From: Photobacterium obscurum
Lineage (GTDB): Bacteria; Pseudomonadota; Gammaproteobacteria; Enterobacterales; Vibrionaceae
Direction: 5' to 3'
DNA: 50,438 nucleotides
Assembly: GCF_026191635.1 (NCBI RefSeq)
Contig: NZ_JAKRRW010000032.1
Location: 1-50,438, forward strand
Shown: in pieces, positions 15,975 to 25,566 of the stretch
Layout of the letters: each line of letters opens with the position of its first letter
How positions within the stretch are numbered: the stretch's first letter is position 1
Notes under the pieces: generated by a model
Seen by the model: only the letters and a program-made list of their open reading frames with translations
Databases searched by the model: none
Told to the model about the DNA's origin: nothing
Translations under genes and position numbers: made by a program

Positions 15975-17039
15975 TTACTGGTTGATCCTCTTAGAGCTGT
16001 CGATCTTTTTCATTAATTCGTCGATGTCGTAGCCTTTACGGACTTCAATTAACGTAATACCGTTTTGCTTAGACAGGCGTTTCTTGCGAGCATCACGTTC
16101 TTGGTTTTTGATAAATGCTTCTTCCCCACCGAAGAACTCCACGGGACGATCGTGCTGCTCCCCATGAAATTCAACGGCGATATTCCAGCGAGGTAGCCAC
16201 ACATCATAGTGTTGACGACCTAAGAATGATGGCGTTCCATGTTGAATACATTCTGTGTTAATACGTTCTCTTATTGAGTAGTACAATTGGGTTTCGCTCA
16301 CCCATCCTTCTCCGATACGCGGGATCTTAAGTATGTCACGTACCTCGTTTTCAGCTTCACGAACGATTTGATTGATCACCTCGTGGCGATAAAGAATGTG
16401 CTCAAAGTCCATATTTACCCATGGGACAGGCTTTTCATTAGGTAACGTATCTCCCTGGTACGCAGATGCTTTCGCGCCGAAATCTTCAATAAGAACTTTT
16501 TTCCAACCACCATTTGCCTCACCGTATTCAATGATTTTTCGAACGGCAATTTCAGTGAACGCAACCTCGTTATCCTTGATGATTTTGTTCTTTCTGAAAT
16601 GAGACGCTTTAATGATCTCTTTGGGGCAGAACTTATCACCAATGAAATTCATGACATTCATTCGCAGTGCTGAGTGATGAGATGAAGATGTCAGGATAGT
16701 TTCTGGCTCGGTAACTGAAACCCATTCTTCATACTTTTTTTCAATTAGAAGCAATCCATTGAGATCGTTTACGAAGTAATCCGTTACCTTTTTATGTGGG
16801 TAGTGTTCCAAAATGAAGTTAAAGTACTTACGAAGTTCTGAACGGCCTTTTTTGTCCGAGCAACATTCATTGAACTTAAGTGTTCGGTAGCGGTGAAGAT
16901 AAGAGATGTTCCCTTCGATATCGACGTAGTTGCCTTGTTCGATGATTTTAACAAATTTCTTATAGAACTTTGCTTGGTCTTTTTCGGATTCGTCGAAGTC
17001 AAGTTGAGGAAAGTAGGTATCGTACTCTGGTACTGGCAT
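15975..17039 (-). CDS. PD-(D/E)XK-like nuclease with large unknown N-terminal region
   Basis: The C-terminal 90 residues of this 354-residue protein look like a restriction-type nuclease fold: HYDVWLPRWNIAVEFHGEQH at 277-296, with Asp 279 and Glu 290 as likely metal ligands, then FFGGEEAFIKNQERDARKK and a GITLIEVRKGYD strand. Residues 1-250 are helical and unrecognised. It is AT-richer than its neighbours, a sign of transfer. It is convergent to hipA and lies next to the helicase operon on the same strand, but a separate hairpin lies between them. I infer a defence nuclease; whether it belongs to the neighbouring system is open. Confidence 0.7.
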   Translation of the reverse strand: MPVPEYDTYFPQLDFDESEKDQAKFYKKFVKIIEQGNYVDIEGNISYLHRYRTLKFNECCSDKKGRSELRKYFNFILEHYPHKKVTDYFVNDLNGLLLIEKKYEEWVSVTEPETILTSSSHHSALRMNVMNFIGDKFCPKEIIKASHFRKNKIIKDNEVAFTEIAVRKIIEYGEANGGWKKVLIEDFGAKASAYQGDTLPNEKPVPWVNMDFEHILYRHEVINQIVREAENEVRDILKIPRIGEGWVSETQLYYSIRERINTECIQHGTPSFLGRQHYDVWLPRWNIAVEFHGEQHDRPVEFFGGEEAFIKNQERDARKKRLSKQNGITLIEVRKGYDIDELMKKIDSSKRINQ

Positions 17040-17193
17040 TTTTATTTACTGGTTAACTTAAGAATATAATAACGTGATGCACTTACTGACAAACGCGGCA
17101 ACTCGTTGGTGGCACTGACTGAATTACGTAAAAAGCTCATTGGTTAAGACCCTTGAACTTGAGGGGCTGTTCGGTTGAGCCTGCTAATACAAT

Positions 17194-17215
17194 AAGCCCT
17201 GCACTGGCAGGGCTT
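17194..17215 (-). terminator. hairpin terminator after the 514-residue gene
   Basis: AAGCCCTGC and GCAGGGCTT form a perfect 9-bp stem with a 4-base loop 25 bases past the stop at 17240. On the minus strand it is followed by ATTGTATTAG; on the plus strand by GTCTTTT. It may work in both directions. Confidence 0.65.
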
Positions 17216-17239
17216 GTCTTTTGGGATAAGCCGCTGCGG

Positions 17240-18784
17240 CTAGCTATTACGGCGCAATGACAGAATCGCCCGGGCATGCTCGCTGCGCTGCGCAGTCATT
17301 TTGCGACGGCGAGCCCCGATAACAGCGGCATCGCTATCGGGATTCAGTGCGGCTAGAATGTCATCTGGTAACAGATCATCAAGCCGATGGCTTGTATCAC
17401 CCCAGCTAGTGCGAGCCAAGGCGTTTTCCACCCGGGTAGCAACCAAGTTTTCTAGCAGCTGTAATCGTTCAGGCTCGGTGGTTATATAGCCAATCGGCAC
17501 CGTAACCGAGCTGTCTGCATTGGGCTGGCCATGGTATTGCACCAGACCAATCACGCCTGGGATAAGCAATAGCTCCATTCTGTCAAATCGTGCATGGCTG
17601 GAAAGCCCGATGCCATTGGCAAACCGGTTTTGATATTTTCTCTTGGTCTTTTGGCTTTGTGCCTTGTCATCACTGGCATGCAGCAAGGTTAGCTTTGTCG
17701 GTTTCTCCGTCATCCCCGCCAGAATATCTGTCAGATCACTGTTAAAGCGGGTCAGCTGACTTGCGTTCGCAGCCCACAGCGGTACGCCACTGCTATACCA
17801 GATTACCTTAGGAGCAGGGAGTTCTTCGATGCTGCGCAGCGCAGTGCGTAGTTCGCTGAGGAAGCGGCGGCTGTTGTCTGGTAGGTAGACTGGCCCTAAC
17901 ATGCCGGTAGTTAGCGTCGTACCATATCCTGTTTGGCGTTTCTCACGGGCTAACATCCAGCTCGAGTAGTCAAATTGATAATTGTTGGCAAAGTGTGCTA
18001 ATACTGGATCGCGCACCTGTTCACAGTATTCTTCGCAGCTTAATCCTGTTTGTTCGATCTGCTGCCCCCCAAGATAATCAGCAATATGTGATTCCAGTTC
18101 ATTGCTTAGTGGTAGCCGATGTCCCCCAACTCGCTCAAACGAGTGGGTAAATTTCTGCGGTTCGCCACCGGCGAACGGGGCGTAGTTGAACTCGATATCA
18201 ACAGGGATCTGTACCATCGCGTTTGAGTGGCATCCCATCACCTTATAGAGCTGGGTACGTTGACGCTCATGTTCATTATTACGACTAAGCATAAGGTAAT
18301 GGCGAAATTGCTGGCTAAAGGCCTCGATAACCTGCTCGGTATTTACGCCAACCTTACCCTTGGGCAGCAGCTCGGGGAGCCCGTTCATTTCTCGGCGCAG
18401 CGACTGGGGTTTACGAACCGACAGGGTAAGCAGGTCAAGCGCGACCTCTTCGGTGCGTTCTTGGTACTTTACCAGAGTCGGTTTACCGTCGTTATGCTGT
18501 GCATGCTTACGCAGGAATGGGCTCGCCTCAATATAGCCATCAGGGGTGATGGTGATCAAGCGACTCTCTAGCAAATTATCGAGTAGTACCTCGCGCTCTC
18601 GATCATTCAGGCCAAAATAGTTTTGCAGCTCGCTTGGAAATAGCTGATCAAAGATCAACAACATGCGACAAGAAAACAGCTCGATTCCCGGCATCAGCTT
18701 TTCCATTGTCCAGGCACAGTTAATGTTATAGCTGCGAGCTGGGATCAGTACCGTCATTAGGTTACCAAGTCGTCGTTCTGTCAT
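17240..18784 (-). CDS. partner of the NERD-helicase giant; possible degenerate PLD-type protein
   Basis: The ATG shares one base with the stop of the 1662-residue gene (TAATG), so the two are translated together. The 514-residue protein starts with a winged-helix-like segment (FDQLFPSELQNYFGLNDRER, then LLDNLLESRLITITPDGYIE) at about 44-90. The middle is unknown. Near 397-419 it has SSHARFDRMELLLIPG followed by VIGLVQYHG, which could be a degenerate phospholipase D HxK element; I cannot confirm this. A Leu/Arg-rich tail ends the protein. In type I Mokosh systems, as I recall them, a PLD-family protein pairs with a kinase-helicase, and the layout here fits. Confidence 0.6.
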   Translation of the reverse strand: MTERRLGNLMTVLIPARSYNINCAWTMEKLMPGIELFSCRMLLIFDQLFPSELQNYFGLNDREREVLLDNLLESRLITITPDGYIEASPFLRKHAQHNDGKPTLVKYQERTEEVALDLLTLSVRKPQSLRREMNGLPELLPKGKVGVNTEQVIEAFSQQFRHYLMLSRNNEHERQRTQLYKVMGCHSNAMVQIPVDIEFNYAPFAGGEPQKFTHSFERVGGHRLPLSNELESHIADYLGGQQIEQTGLSCEEYCEQVRDPVLAHFANNYQFDYSSWMLAREKRQTGYGTTLTTGMLGPVYLPDNSRRFLSELRTALRSIEELPAPKVIWYSSGVPLWAANASQLTRFNSDLTDILAGMTEKPTKLTLLHASDDKAQSQKTKRKYQNRFANGIGLSSHARFDRMELLLIPGVIGLVQYHGQPNADSSVTVPIGYITTEPERLQLLENLVATRVENALARTSWGDTSHRLDDLLPDDILAALNPDSDAAVIGARRRKMTAQRSEHARAILSLRRNS

Positions 18785-21700
18785 TAGTCGTTATCTCCTA
18801 GCAATACATCACCACTGATCATCTGGTAGTTATCATTGGCACCATCAGCCTTGGCCTTGATAAATTCATGGACCATGCCTAATGCCGAGTCATTGTTTTT
18901 CTTGGTCCACATGCGACCAGCGCCAAGGATTAATAACCGTTCTTGGGCGCGCGAGATGGCCACGTTGATGCGTGGGCCGTCACGCAAGAAACCTTGCAGT
19001 TTGTTATCGTTATCTCGTACCAGGCTCAGGATGATGATCTTATTTTCTTGTCCCTGGTAGGAATCAACGGTATCTATCTTGAGCAGTCCCCGTAGTGACC
19101 CTGCCCATTCGGCCCGGCTGATCGCCCCTTCTATCTCTTCCTTCTGCTGGCGGTACATGGTGATAATGCCGATCGGATATGGCTGCTCTCGGGTAATTGA
19201 CTGCTCTAGGTTGGCAACCGTACCGGGATCTGCGAGTGCCCGCAGCGAGTTCATCAATAGCTGGATCTCATGTGGGTTGTAATAGCGACCGTCACCCTTA
19301 TCTATCTCACCGCCTTGCTTGTCAGGGCTGCTGCTGTCAATCCAGCTTACGGCCTTGTTCCACGGCGACGACAACTTGCTATACCAGCTTGGCGAGACGC
19401 CACGGCCAGTATGAAGCTTGCCAATATCTTCGGCATAGAAACACTCAGAGACAAGGTCACCAATCGGCTCAACCATGCGGTATTGCGTATCAAGAGTTAC
19501 CCCAGCTGTTGCCTTAAAAGCACGCTCAAAATCCGACTCGTGAAATACGCCCTTGCCCATCTCAAGCCGCTTCGCAGCCAGTTTTAGATGTTGCTGATGG
19601 TAGAATGGCGGCAACTGCTTGTGATCCCCAACTAATAGAACTCGCTTGCCAGACTGCATTGCTACCATCAGTTCAGTGGCCTGAGCTCGGCCCGCTTCAT
19701 CGACAATCACCCAATCAAAGGTAGAGTCGTGTAGCTCCAGGCTTCGGCGCCCAACACCCACGAGGGTGCCACACACCAGTTGCTTGGTTTTTAACATAAA
19801 GCGTTCATATCCGGCCTCGCCGCTGCGAAGCACATCCATCCATTCTTGGCTCATCTTAAGTAGTTCAAGGAAACGCCCGAGATTTTCTGGGTTGTTATAG
19901 CCCTGCTGCGCAGCCACCAGTTCGGCCAATTGTGTTAGCAGGGTTTCGTCGTAGATAAGCGGCTCAGACCGGTCGCAGTCGAGCATCGTATTCACAATAC
20001 CTTGAGCCTGGGTTGCGAGCTGTCGTTCCCTGTTGCTCAGCTCTTCTAACCGTTGCTCGTAGGTCAGTCCACCGCCTTTGTGCAGCTCTAGCTTGCTGCG
20101 CTCTCGTCGGCACTGGGCAAACGACACCATCAGCGGATTAAGGGTTCGGTGCAGTTGACATAGCCGCTCGACCAGTGAGGGCGCCATCGCAAGACGTTTT
20201 CCAAGGGCACTCAGGCGAATATCATATTCGCGGTGGAACTTATGCTGGATCTGCCGTTGCAGCGCCTTGGTATGGACGGTTAGCATTCCCTCATCGATCA
20301 TTTGTTCTTGACCGATACGAACAGTATCCAATTCCATGTGCTTGTTATGGCAAAGCTCTCGAGCCTTGATCGCGACATTATCAACCGCGGTATGCGACTG
20401 CCCTACCAACAGGATGCTATTCACCCCTGCACGCTGATAGAGGTAATGAATGAACTTCGATACAAAGGTGGTTTTGCCTGTTCCCGGAGGGCCTTGCAGT
20501 ACCCCCACAGGCCCCTGCTCGATCAGCTGCTTAAATGCGGCTACTTGCTGGTCGTTTGCCTCTTGACCCGGTTCATCGTATAGCTCACGAAATACCCGCT
20601 CGGTCGGCTGTTCAAGCAACGAACTCATGTGCGGCTTGTTGTGGTAATCGAAGTAGCTTGCTAGCTCTGGGATCACCGATTTATTGGCGATTACGCGCTC
20701 AAGCGCCCGTTGGCGTAATTCCCGCGAGGATTTGTTACGGACCGACTCTAGCTGTAGCTGGCTGCCAGCACTGATCCGCTTGCGGGCACTGTCGTAGTTG
20801 AACTTAACGGCCAATAGCGTTGGCGTGGTTTCATCAAACCGGAGTTCACCCAGCTGGCTGGAATCCCGCTTATCTTTTAGATAGACGATGATTTTATCGT
20901 CAACATCAAAACTCAGATCGATACCGTTGTCGGTGCTGTATGGATACAGTAGGCTTCCGCTTGGGGATTCACGGTAATCGCTTGATTCGATGGTCACTAG
21001 CTCACGTAGCTCACCTTCGGTATCAGCAAGTGCCTGCCAGATCTGCGCAGGTTTTAGCTCAGAACTATCGCAGTCATCATCATCCCATTCTTGGTCTGGG
21101 TTGATTTTCTCTACAATCGCATCAAGTACCGGCTCCAGCCCCATCAGATATTCAATCAGGCCATTGTGCTCAGTGAGCGAACCGCGCTGAATGGCGATCG
21201 GCTGCTGCAGGCTCATCAGAGAGTGCTTGCCGGTCAATATCACATCATACATTGGCATATCCGGACGATAGATTAACCGGGTGATCTGACGGTTGTCTGG
21301 GTTTAGGTCGATCTGGAGCTGGACTTGATTACCTGTGATATAGCACTGCAACTGATTGGTAAACCTCGGGTTAGGCGACCAGCGGCAGCTAAAGTAATAG
21401 GCACCATCAATCGGCTCTAACAAGGTTAGCGCCTCCGGGAAGGGATCACTGCCCCAGCAAACCTGTAGCGCTTGGCTTAGCAATTGCTTTGAGTCGGGCT
21501 CTTGGGTGGCCTCCGACAACTGTTTCTGCGGTTCTGTCAGAGCCTTCAACAGCGGGTCCAGCGCAATTGGTATACCATCAGGCGACTGCTTCACCTTGCT
21601 AAGCTCACTGGCAAGCGCTGAGGGCATATCATTCACAAACAGCGCTTCAACCATGCGGTAGACCGCAAAACAGTCACGGCCAAACCCATCGGTGGCGGCC

Positions 21701-23772
21701 GGGTTGGCTGGTTGGAATTGCTTATCGGCTGTTGGCTGGTCTGAAAATTCCAGCATACCCAGCAGCATCAGCTCAATACCACCAAGCTCAATGCTCTCGG
21801 CTTGCTGCAACACCAGTACTTTACCAGGGCTTAAATCGCCGTGGTAAAGGTGCTTTTCATGAAACGTATGGACGGTGTTGATTAGGGTTTGTGCCATAAC
21901 AATACGTTGTTCGTGGCTAAGCTCGATCTGCTCGATAAATGCGGCCCAGTGCCGCCCATCAACATGCTCGCTTACCATAAACAAGCCGCCCTGACCCAAT
22001 AGGCCATAGTCGTGAACTTTCGGGGCCGGCAGGTTCAGGCCTGCCAGCTTTTCAATGCGCTGCTTAAACCCGTAAATACGGCGATTTACCCCAGGTTGCT
22101 GCAGATCCAGGGCGACCCCATCCCATAGTGTTAGCTGTAGGGGGGGTTCCTCGTCGCCACACCGGTAACGAATCTGACCGAGCTTGCTGATCTGCGCCAT
22201 ATCTTCCATTACTTGCGGCATTTGCTCTTTTGCTGGGGCAAATTGCCCCATGATGATACTAAAGGCGTTCATTTGGTGGCGGGAGAAATCGCTATTGGCC
22301 AGCTCATCGTAGATCTGCTTAGCCTCATCGTGATCTTGTGAAACCTCTTTAGTCGCACCGTTAAACTCACTAAGCATTATATCTGCGCGAGGGAAGCGTT
22401 TAGCTGCGTCTAAATTGAGAGCTTGTTCAAACCAGTTGTTAAGTGCACCATCAAACGGATCATCTTGTGGTACACGCCACTCAGGGGTTAACTCCTGACC
22501 AACAAGTTGCTCACCCCTAAAACAGAGTCGATAGGCCACTACTGCCAGCATAAATACATCTAACCGATATGGATCAACCGACTCCTCCAGCGCATCCTCC
22601 GGAGCAGTAAACGGGGCACTTTGTAGCGTTTGTCGTAGTGCCTCTAGATTGTCACGTCCCTCCAGTGAGGCTGTACCAAAACCTGAAACGACAATACTCT
22701 TTTGATCTTCTGCATACCACAGGTTGTGCGGGTCGATATCACGGTGGCCAACACCAAGGCTGTGCAATTCAGCAAACGGTGCCAATAGAGCTCGTACTCT
22801 ATCTATACGGGTGTTTTTAGACCAGTCAGCGGCTTCTTTATCGATCACCTCATCGAATCGGTTAAAGGTGCGACGTAGTTCGTATAATTCGCGGGTATCG
22901 TCAGTGACATCTTCTTCTGACAGATCGCTGACTGAGCGCAACATATAATCGTTGAGGGTTGCGCTACCATTGCGGACTTGACGTCCCACACGGGTTTCCC
23001 GTAGTGCGATTTCAGCCCAAATGGAGTGCTCAGCATTAATGACACCAAGTTCATTGAAATCCCAACGTCGCAACAAGCCTCTGTGCTGAGGGTTGTCTTC
23101 ATGAGCGACACGAAACTCATTATAGAGCTTATTCTTATGGCTGAAAGAGGGGGTATCCTTGGCTATAAATCCCTTTTCCTTTAATGTTTTAGCTTTAACC
23201 TTGGGACCATCGAAAAAGGCCTGGATAATCGGTAATGCCGTGTTGGAGTTAGGGCGAGGCTTCCCACTTTCAAATATGTGCTCGAAACGGGTTTCCTGCA
23301 CTAACTGCTCATAATGCTTTTTGGGGCCGATAGTAAGGAACTCATCAAGTGTATGGGTAAAGCGGTGCTCACTCGTAGGTAGATTCTCGGCGGTTGCGCT
23401 ACCACAGAGTACTACGTGTGCTTCAACATGAAGGAAGTAGCCCAGCTTGCGTGATAACTCCTCTTCCAGCAGCTTTCTAAGTCGCAGTGCATGATCTCGC
23501 TTAATCTGATATGGGCTTTTTCCGCGGGAACGACCATTTTGAAACCACTTTCCGCCCTCGTAGGTGATGCTGCCGTTCCATTCTTTTAGCTCGACGAGTA
23601 GCAAACGATCTGCGGTAATGATTAGGGTGTCAATTTCCATAGAGCCTTGATTATCGGTAACAACCAAGCCCGCATAAGCAAACCAGCTATTGGGTAAGGT
23701 GTCGACCATTTGAGCCACAGCCTTAGTTTCGCTACGGTGTAACCCCGCACCACCGATAATTTGATACTTCAC
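18784..23772 (-). CDS. NERD nuclease - tandem kinase-like - SF1 (COG1112/Dna2-type) helicase giant
   Basis: The GTG start follows GAGGTGATCTAAC. Domain order in 1662 residues: a NERD nuclease-like domain at about 10-140 with MEIDTLIITADRLLLVELKE (Asp 48, Glu 61, Lys 63); a first kinase-like domain at about 200-470 with HRDIDPHN at 343-350 but SGFG in place of DFG; a second at about 530-730 with HGDLSPGK at 644-651 and no DFG; an unknown region; and an SF1 helicase from about 1070 with GPPGTGKTT (1094-1102), DEAG (1358-1361), GDHKQLPPF, QYRMVEP and SYQGQENKIIILSLVR plus NVAISRAQERLLILG. It probably senses and degrades or unwinds foreign nucleic acid. It is the first gene of a two-gene operon. 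Confidence 0.85.
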   Translation of the reverse strand: MKYQIIGGAGLHRSETKAVAQMVDTLPNSWFAYAGLVVTDNQGSMEIDTLIITADRLLLVELKEWNGSITYEGGKWFQNGRSRGKSPYQIKRDHALRLRKLLEEELSRKLGYFLHVEAHVVLCGSATAENLPTSEHRFTHTLDEFLTIGPKKHYEQLVQETRFEHIFESGKPRPNSNTALPIIQAFFDGPKVKAKTLKEKGFIAKDTPSFSHKNKLYNEFRVAHEDNPQHRGLLRRWDFNELGVINAEHSIWAEIALRETRVGRQVRNGSATLNDYMLRSVSDLSEEDVTDDTRELYELRRTFNRFDEVIDKEAADWSKNTRIDRVRALLAPFAELHSLGVGHRDIDPHNLWYAEDQKSIVVSGFGTASLEGRDNLEALRQTLQSAPFTAPEDALEESVDPYRLDVFMLAVVAYRLCFRGEQLVGQELTPEWRVPQDDPFDGALNNWFEQALNLDAAKRFPRADIMLSEFNGATKEVSQDHDEAKQIYDELANSDFSRHQMNAFSIIMGQFAPAKEQMPQVMEDMAQISKLGQIRYRCGDEEPPLQLTLWDGVALDLQQPGVNRRIYGFKQRIEKLAGLNLPAPKVHDYGLLGQGGLFMVSEHVDGRHWAAFIEQIELSHEQRIVMAQTLINTVHTFHEKHLYHGDLSPGKVLVLQQAESIELGGIELMLLGMLEFSDQPTADKQFQPANPAATDGFGRDCFAVYRMVEALFVNDMPSALASELSKVKQSPDGIPIALDPLLKALTEPQKQLSEATQEPDSKQLLSQALQVCWGSDPFPEALTLLEPIDGAYYFSCRWSPNPRFTNQLQCYITGNQVQLQIDLNPDNRQITRLIYRPDMPMYDVILTGKHSLMSLQQPIAIQRGSLTEHNGLIEYLMGLEPVLDAIVEKINPDQEWDDDDCDSSELKPAQIWQALADTEGELRELVTIESSDYRESPSGSLLYPYSTDNGIDLSFDVDDKIIVYLKDKRDSSQLGELRFDETTPTLLAVKFNYDSARKRISAGSQLQLESVRNKSSRELRQRALERVIANKSVIPELASYFDYHNKPHMSSLLEQPTERVFRELYDEPGQEANDQQVAAFKQLIEQGPVGVLQGPPGTGKTTFVSKFIHYLYQRAGVNSILLVGQSHTAVDNVAIKARELCHNKHMELDTVRIGQEQMIDEGMLTVHTKALQRQIQHKFHREYDIRLSALGKRLAMAPSLVERLCQLHRTLNPLMVSFAQCRRERSKLELHKGGGLTYEQRLEELSNRERQLATQAQGIVNTMLDCDRSEPLIYDETLLTQLAELVAAQQGYNNPENLGRFLELLKMSQEWMDVLRSGEAGYERFMLKTKQLVCGTLVGVGRRSLELHDSTFDWVIVDEAGRAQATELMVAMQSGKRVLLVGDHKQLPPFYHQQHLKLAAKRLEMGKGVFHESDFERAFKATAGVTLDTQYRMVEPIGDLVSECFYAEDIGKLHTGRGVSPSWYSKLSSPWNKAVSWIDSSSPDKQGGEIDKGDGRYYNPHEIQLLMNSLRALADPGTVANLEQSITREQPYPIGIITMYRQQKEEIEGAISRAEWAGSLRGLLKIDTVDSYQGQENKIIILSLVRDNDNKLQGFLRDGPRINVAISRAQERLLILGAGRMWTKKNNDSALGMVHEFIKAKADGANDNYQMISGDVLLGDND

Positions 23773-24165
23773 GTTAGATCACCTCAAAAAGCTCTTAGAT
23801 AAAATCAATACATATTTTGATGGAAAGGCTATCAATAATATTGAGGGTGAATTCTAACATAACTGCAGCAAATAATAACGATGGCTGTATGTTATTTTTT
23901 GGGGGTTGTAGGTGCATATTTTCTAATTGCTGTCAGTATGTATTAAGGGCTTTGAATCTGCCTTACAAACCAAGTTAATAATAAATAAAGAAAAGCCTAA
24001 CAACAATTTCATTACATGAACTGTCTATCATCTATGCGACAGGGGGCGACTCTCTTGTGTGGGAAGTTTGTTATCTGGATGGGCGCAATGGATCTATTTA
24101 AGCATTGAATTATATTATTGTTTACTAAATTTATGATATTAAACGCCACGTTACACATGTATGGC
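23773..24165. other. AT-rich promoter region of the helicase operon
   Basis: No gene is seen. An additional hairpin, ACGCCA and TGGCGT, lies at 24143-24167 next to the terminator of the neighbouring gene. Confidence 0.5.
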
Positions 24166-24196
24166 GTAATAAAGGGGGGGAGTCTCAGACTCCCCC
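24166..24196 (-). terminator. terminator of the lipoprotein gene at 24208
   Basis: On the minus strand GGGGGAGTC, loop TGA, GACTCCCCC and then CCTTTATT follow the stop by 12 bases. The 9-bp stem is perfect. Confidence 0.75.
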
Positions 24197-24207
24197 GTAT
24201 ACCTTAT

Positions 24208-25566
24208 TTATTCAGCGGCTTGTGCCACTGTTTGCATCTTTATGACACTCAATGAGTCAGTCTGTTTTTCTGTTGTCGTATTCGTGTCGAAGTCTACATA
24301 GTACTCGGTAAACTCACCGAAAGGGTCTTGATAGAACATGATCTCTTTGTCGCTTACCACCACCAGGCGCTCGGTGGCGTCAATTTTAGCGCCAGTTGTT
24401 GCTGGGGTTGTTTGTGTGCTCTCGGTGCGGGTATCAAACTGCGTGAAGAGCGGTTGTTCTTGATTACCTTCTGCCACACTGTGTACACAGAAAAGAGCAT
24501 GCTGACCGGCCGCAGGCGTAAAGCCACTGTTATCTTCCCGGTCAGATATCTTTAGTACTGTTTTGGTGTCCGTATCAAACTTATACACGCTGCAGTCAGA
24601 TAGCATCTCATAGTCGCTGCGACGTACAGAATTGTTGTTATCGTCGGTCCGGTATCCCGGCGCTGTCCAGCCAGTATCCGTCATAGTGAGAGCGTTAGAG
24701 TCAACCGTTAGCTCAAGCATCTTGTCGGTGGAAGTATTAACAATGTGTAGCTTGCCTTGAAAGACAAAGGGGTTGGTCGTGTTTGTTAAATCAATATTGT
24801 AAGTGTTTGTTGTTCCGTTGATGCGATCAACCCAGATCAGTTCATTGCGAGACCATGGAAGACTGATAACTGTGCCATCGGTTAGGATCCAGTTATTGCG
24901 GAAGTAATCATCAAAGATTTTTGTGATCACAAAGTAGTCGCCATTGTTCTCAGCCACATGCAAGCTCTTGCCATCGCCATGACGAAGGTATATCCGACTG
25001 TCGTCAGCGGCATAAGAGAAGTGCGTGGCTGTTACCCATGCTTCATGATCAGCATCGATTCTCTTATAGATAGGTACATCGCCCTCAATGAGAGGGAACA
25101 TTGCACCGGTCTCTTTCTCTTGGATCAGGGTATAGGTGCCAACGTATTTCTTGCCATTTACCTCTACGGCGACGTTATCAATGTTCATCGCAGCATAGCG
25201 CTGGTTGATGTCAACGACTTTGATTATCTTCGGTGCAGGCAGGATAACCAGATCGTTTGTCTGCGGGTCTTCACCACTAAAGTCGATCGGCTGCAGATCG
25301 CCAGTTTCAGCACTCTTGTAAACATATGCGCTGTCATTGTTGCTCGACTTAGCAAACGCCTTTGTCTCAACATCACGTGCCTGAAAGGTCTGATAACCTG
25401 GCGTAATCGATGTCATGTGACTTAGCGCAATGGTTTTATTGTTACCATCGTTACCATCATTATGACCCCCACCACTATTACTACTACCGCCGCTATTGCA
25501 ACCCACAAGCATAATAGACAATGCTGCGGTTAAAGGAATGCATCTTCTTTTTGTGTTGTTTATCAT
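24208..25566 (-). CDS. large lipoprotein, paralogue of the gene at 1692
   Basis: The 452-residue protein has lipobox MLVGC at about 19-23 followed by a low-complexity Gly/Ser/Asn/Asp tether (NSGGSSNSGGGHNDGNDGNN), so it should be lipid-anchored with a long flexible neck. Shared with the 487-residue lipoprotein at 1692 are GYQTF near the mature N-terminus, SAYVYKSAETGDL against DYVYRNDENGDEL, and the DINQRYAAMNI against DINDRYAFQNM segment. The body is beta-rich and unrecognised. It is a single gene with its own terminator. Function unknown; a surface or adhesive role is only a guess. Confidence 0.75.
   Translation of the reverse strand: MINNTKRRCIPLTAALSIMLVGCNSGGSSNSGGGHNDGNDGNNKTIALSHMTSITPGYQTFQARDVETKAFAKSSNNDSAYVYKSAETGDLQPIDFSGEDPQTNDLVILPAPKIIKVVDINQRYAAMNIDNVAVEVNGKKYVGTYTLIQEKETGAMFPLIEGDVPIYKRIDADHEAWVTATHFSYAADDSRIYLRHGDGKSLHVAENNGDYFVITKIFDDYFRNNWILTDGTVISLPWSRNELIWVDRINGTTNTYNIDLTNTTNPFVFQGKLHIVNTSTDKMLELTVDSNALTMTDTGWTAPGYRTDDNNNSVRRSDYEMLSDCSVYKFDTDTKTVLKISDREDNSGFTPAAGQHALFCVHSVAEGNQEQPLFTQFDTRTESTQTTPATTGAKIDATERLVVVSDKEIMFYQDPFGEFTEYYVDFDTNTTTEKQTDSLSVIKMQTVAQAAE

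Noticed and set aside
17194..17215. Hairpin as a promoter operator of the nuclease gene
   Set aside because: It is a perfect GC-rich stem right after a stop codon, which fits a terminator better.
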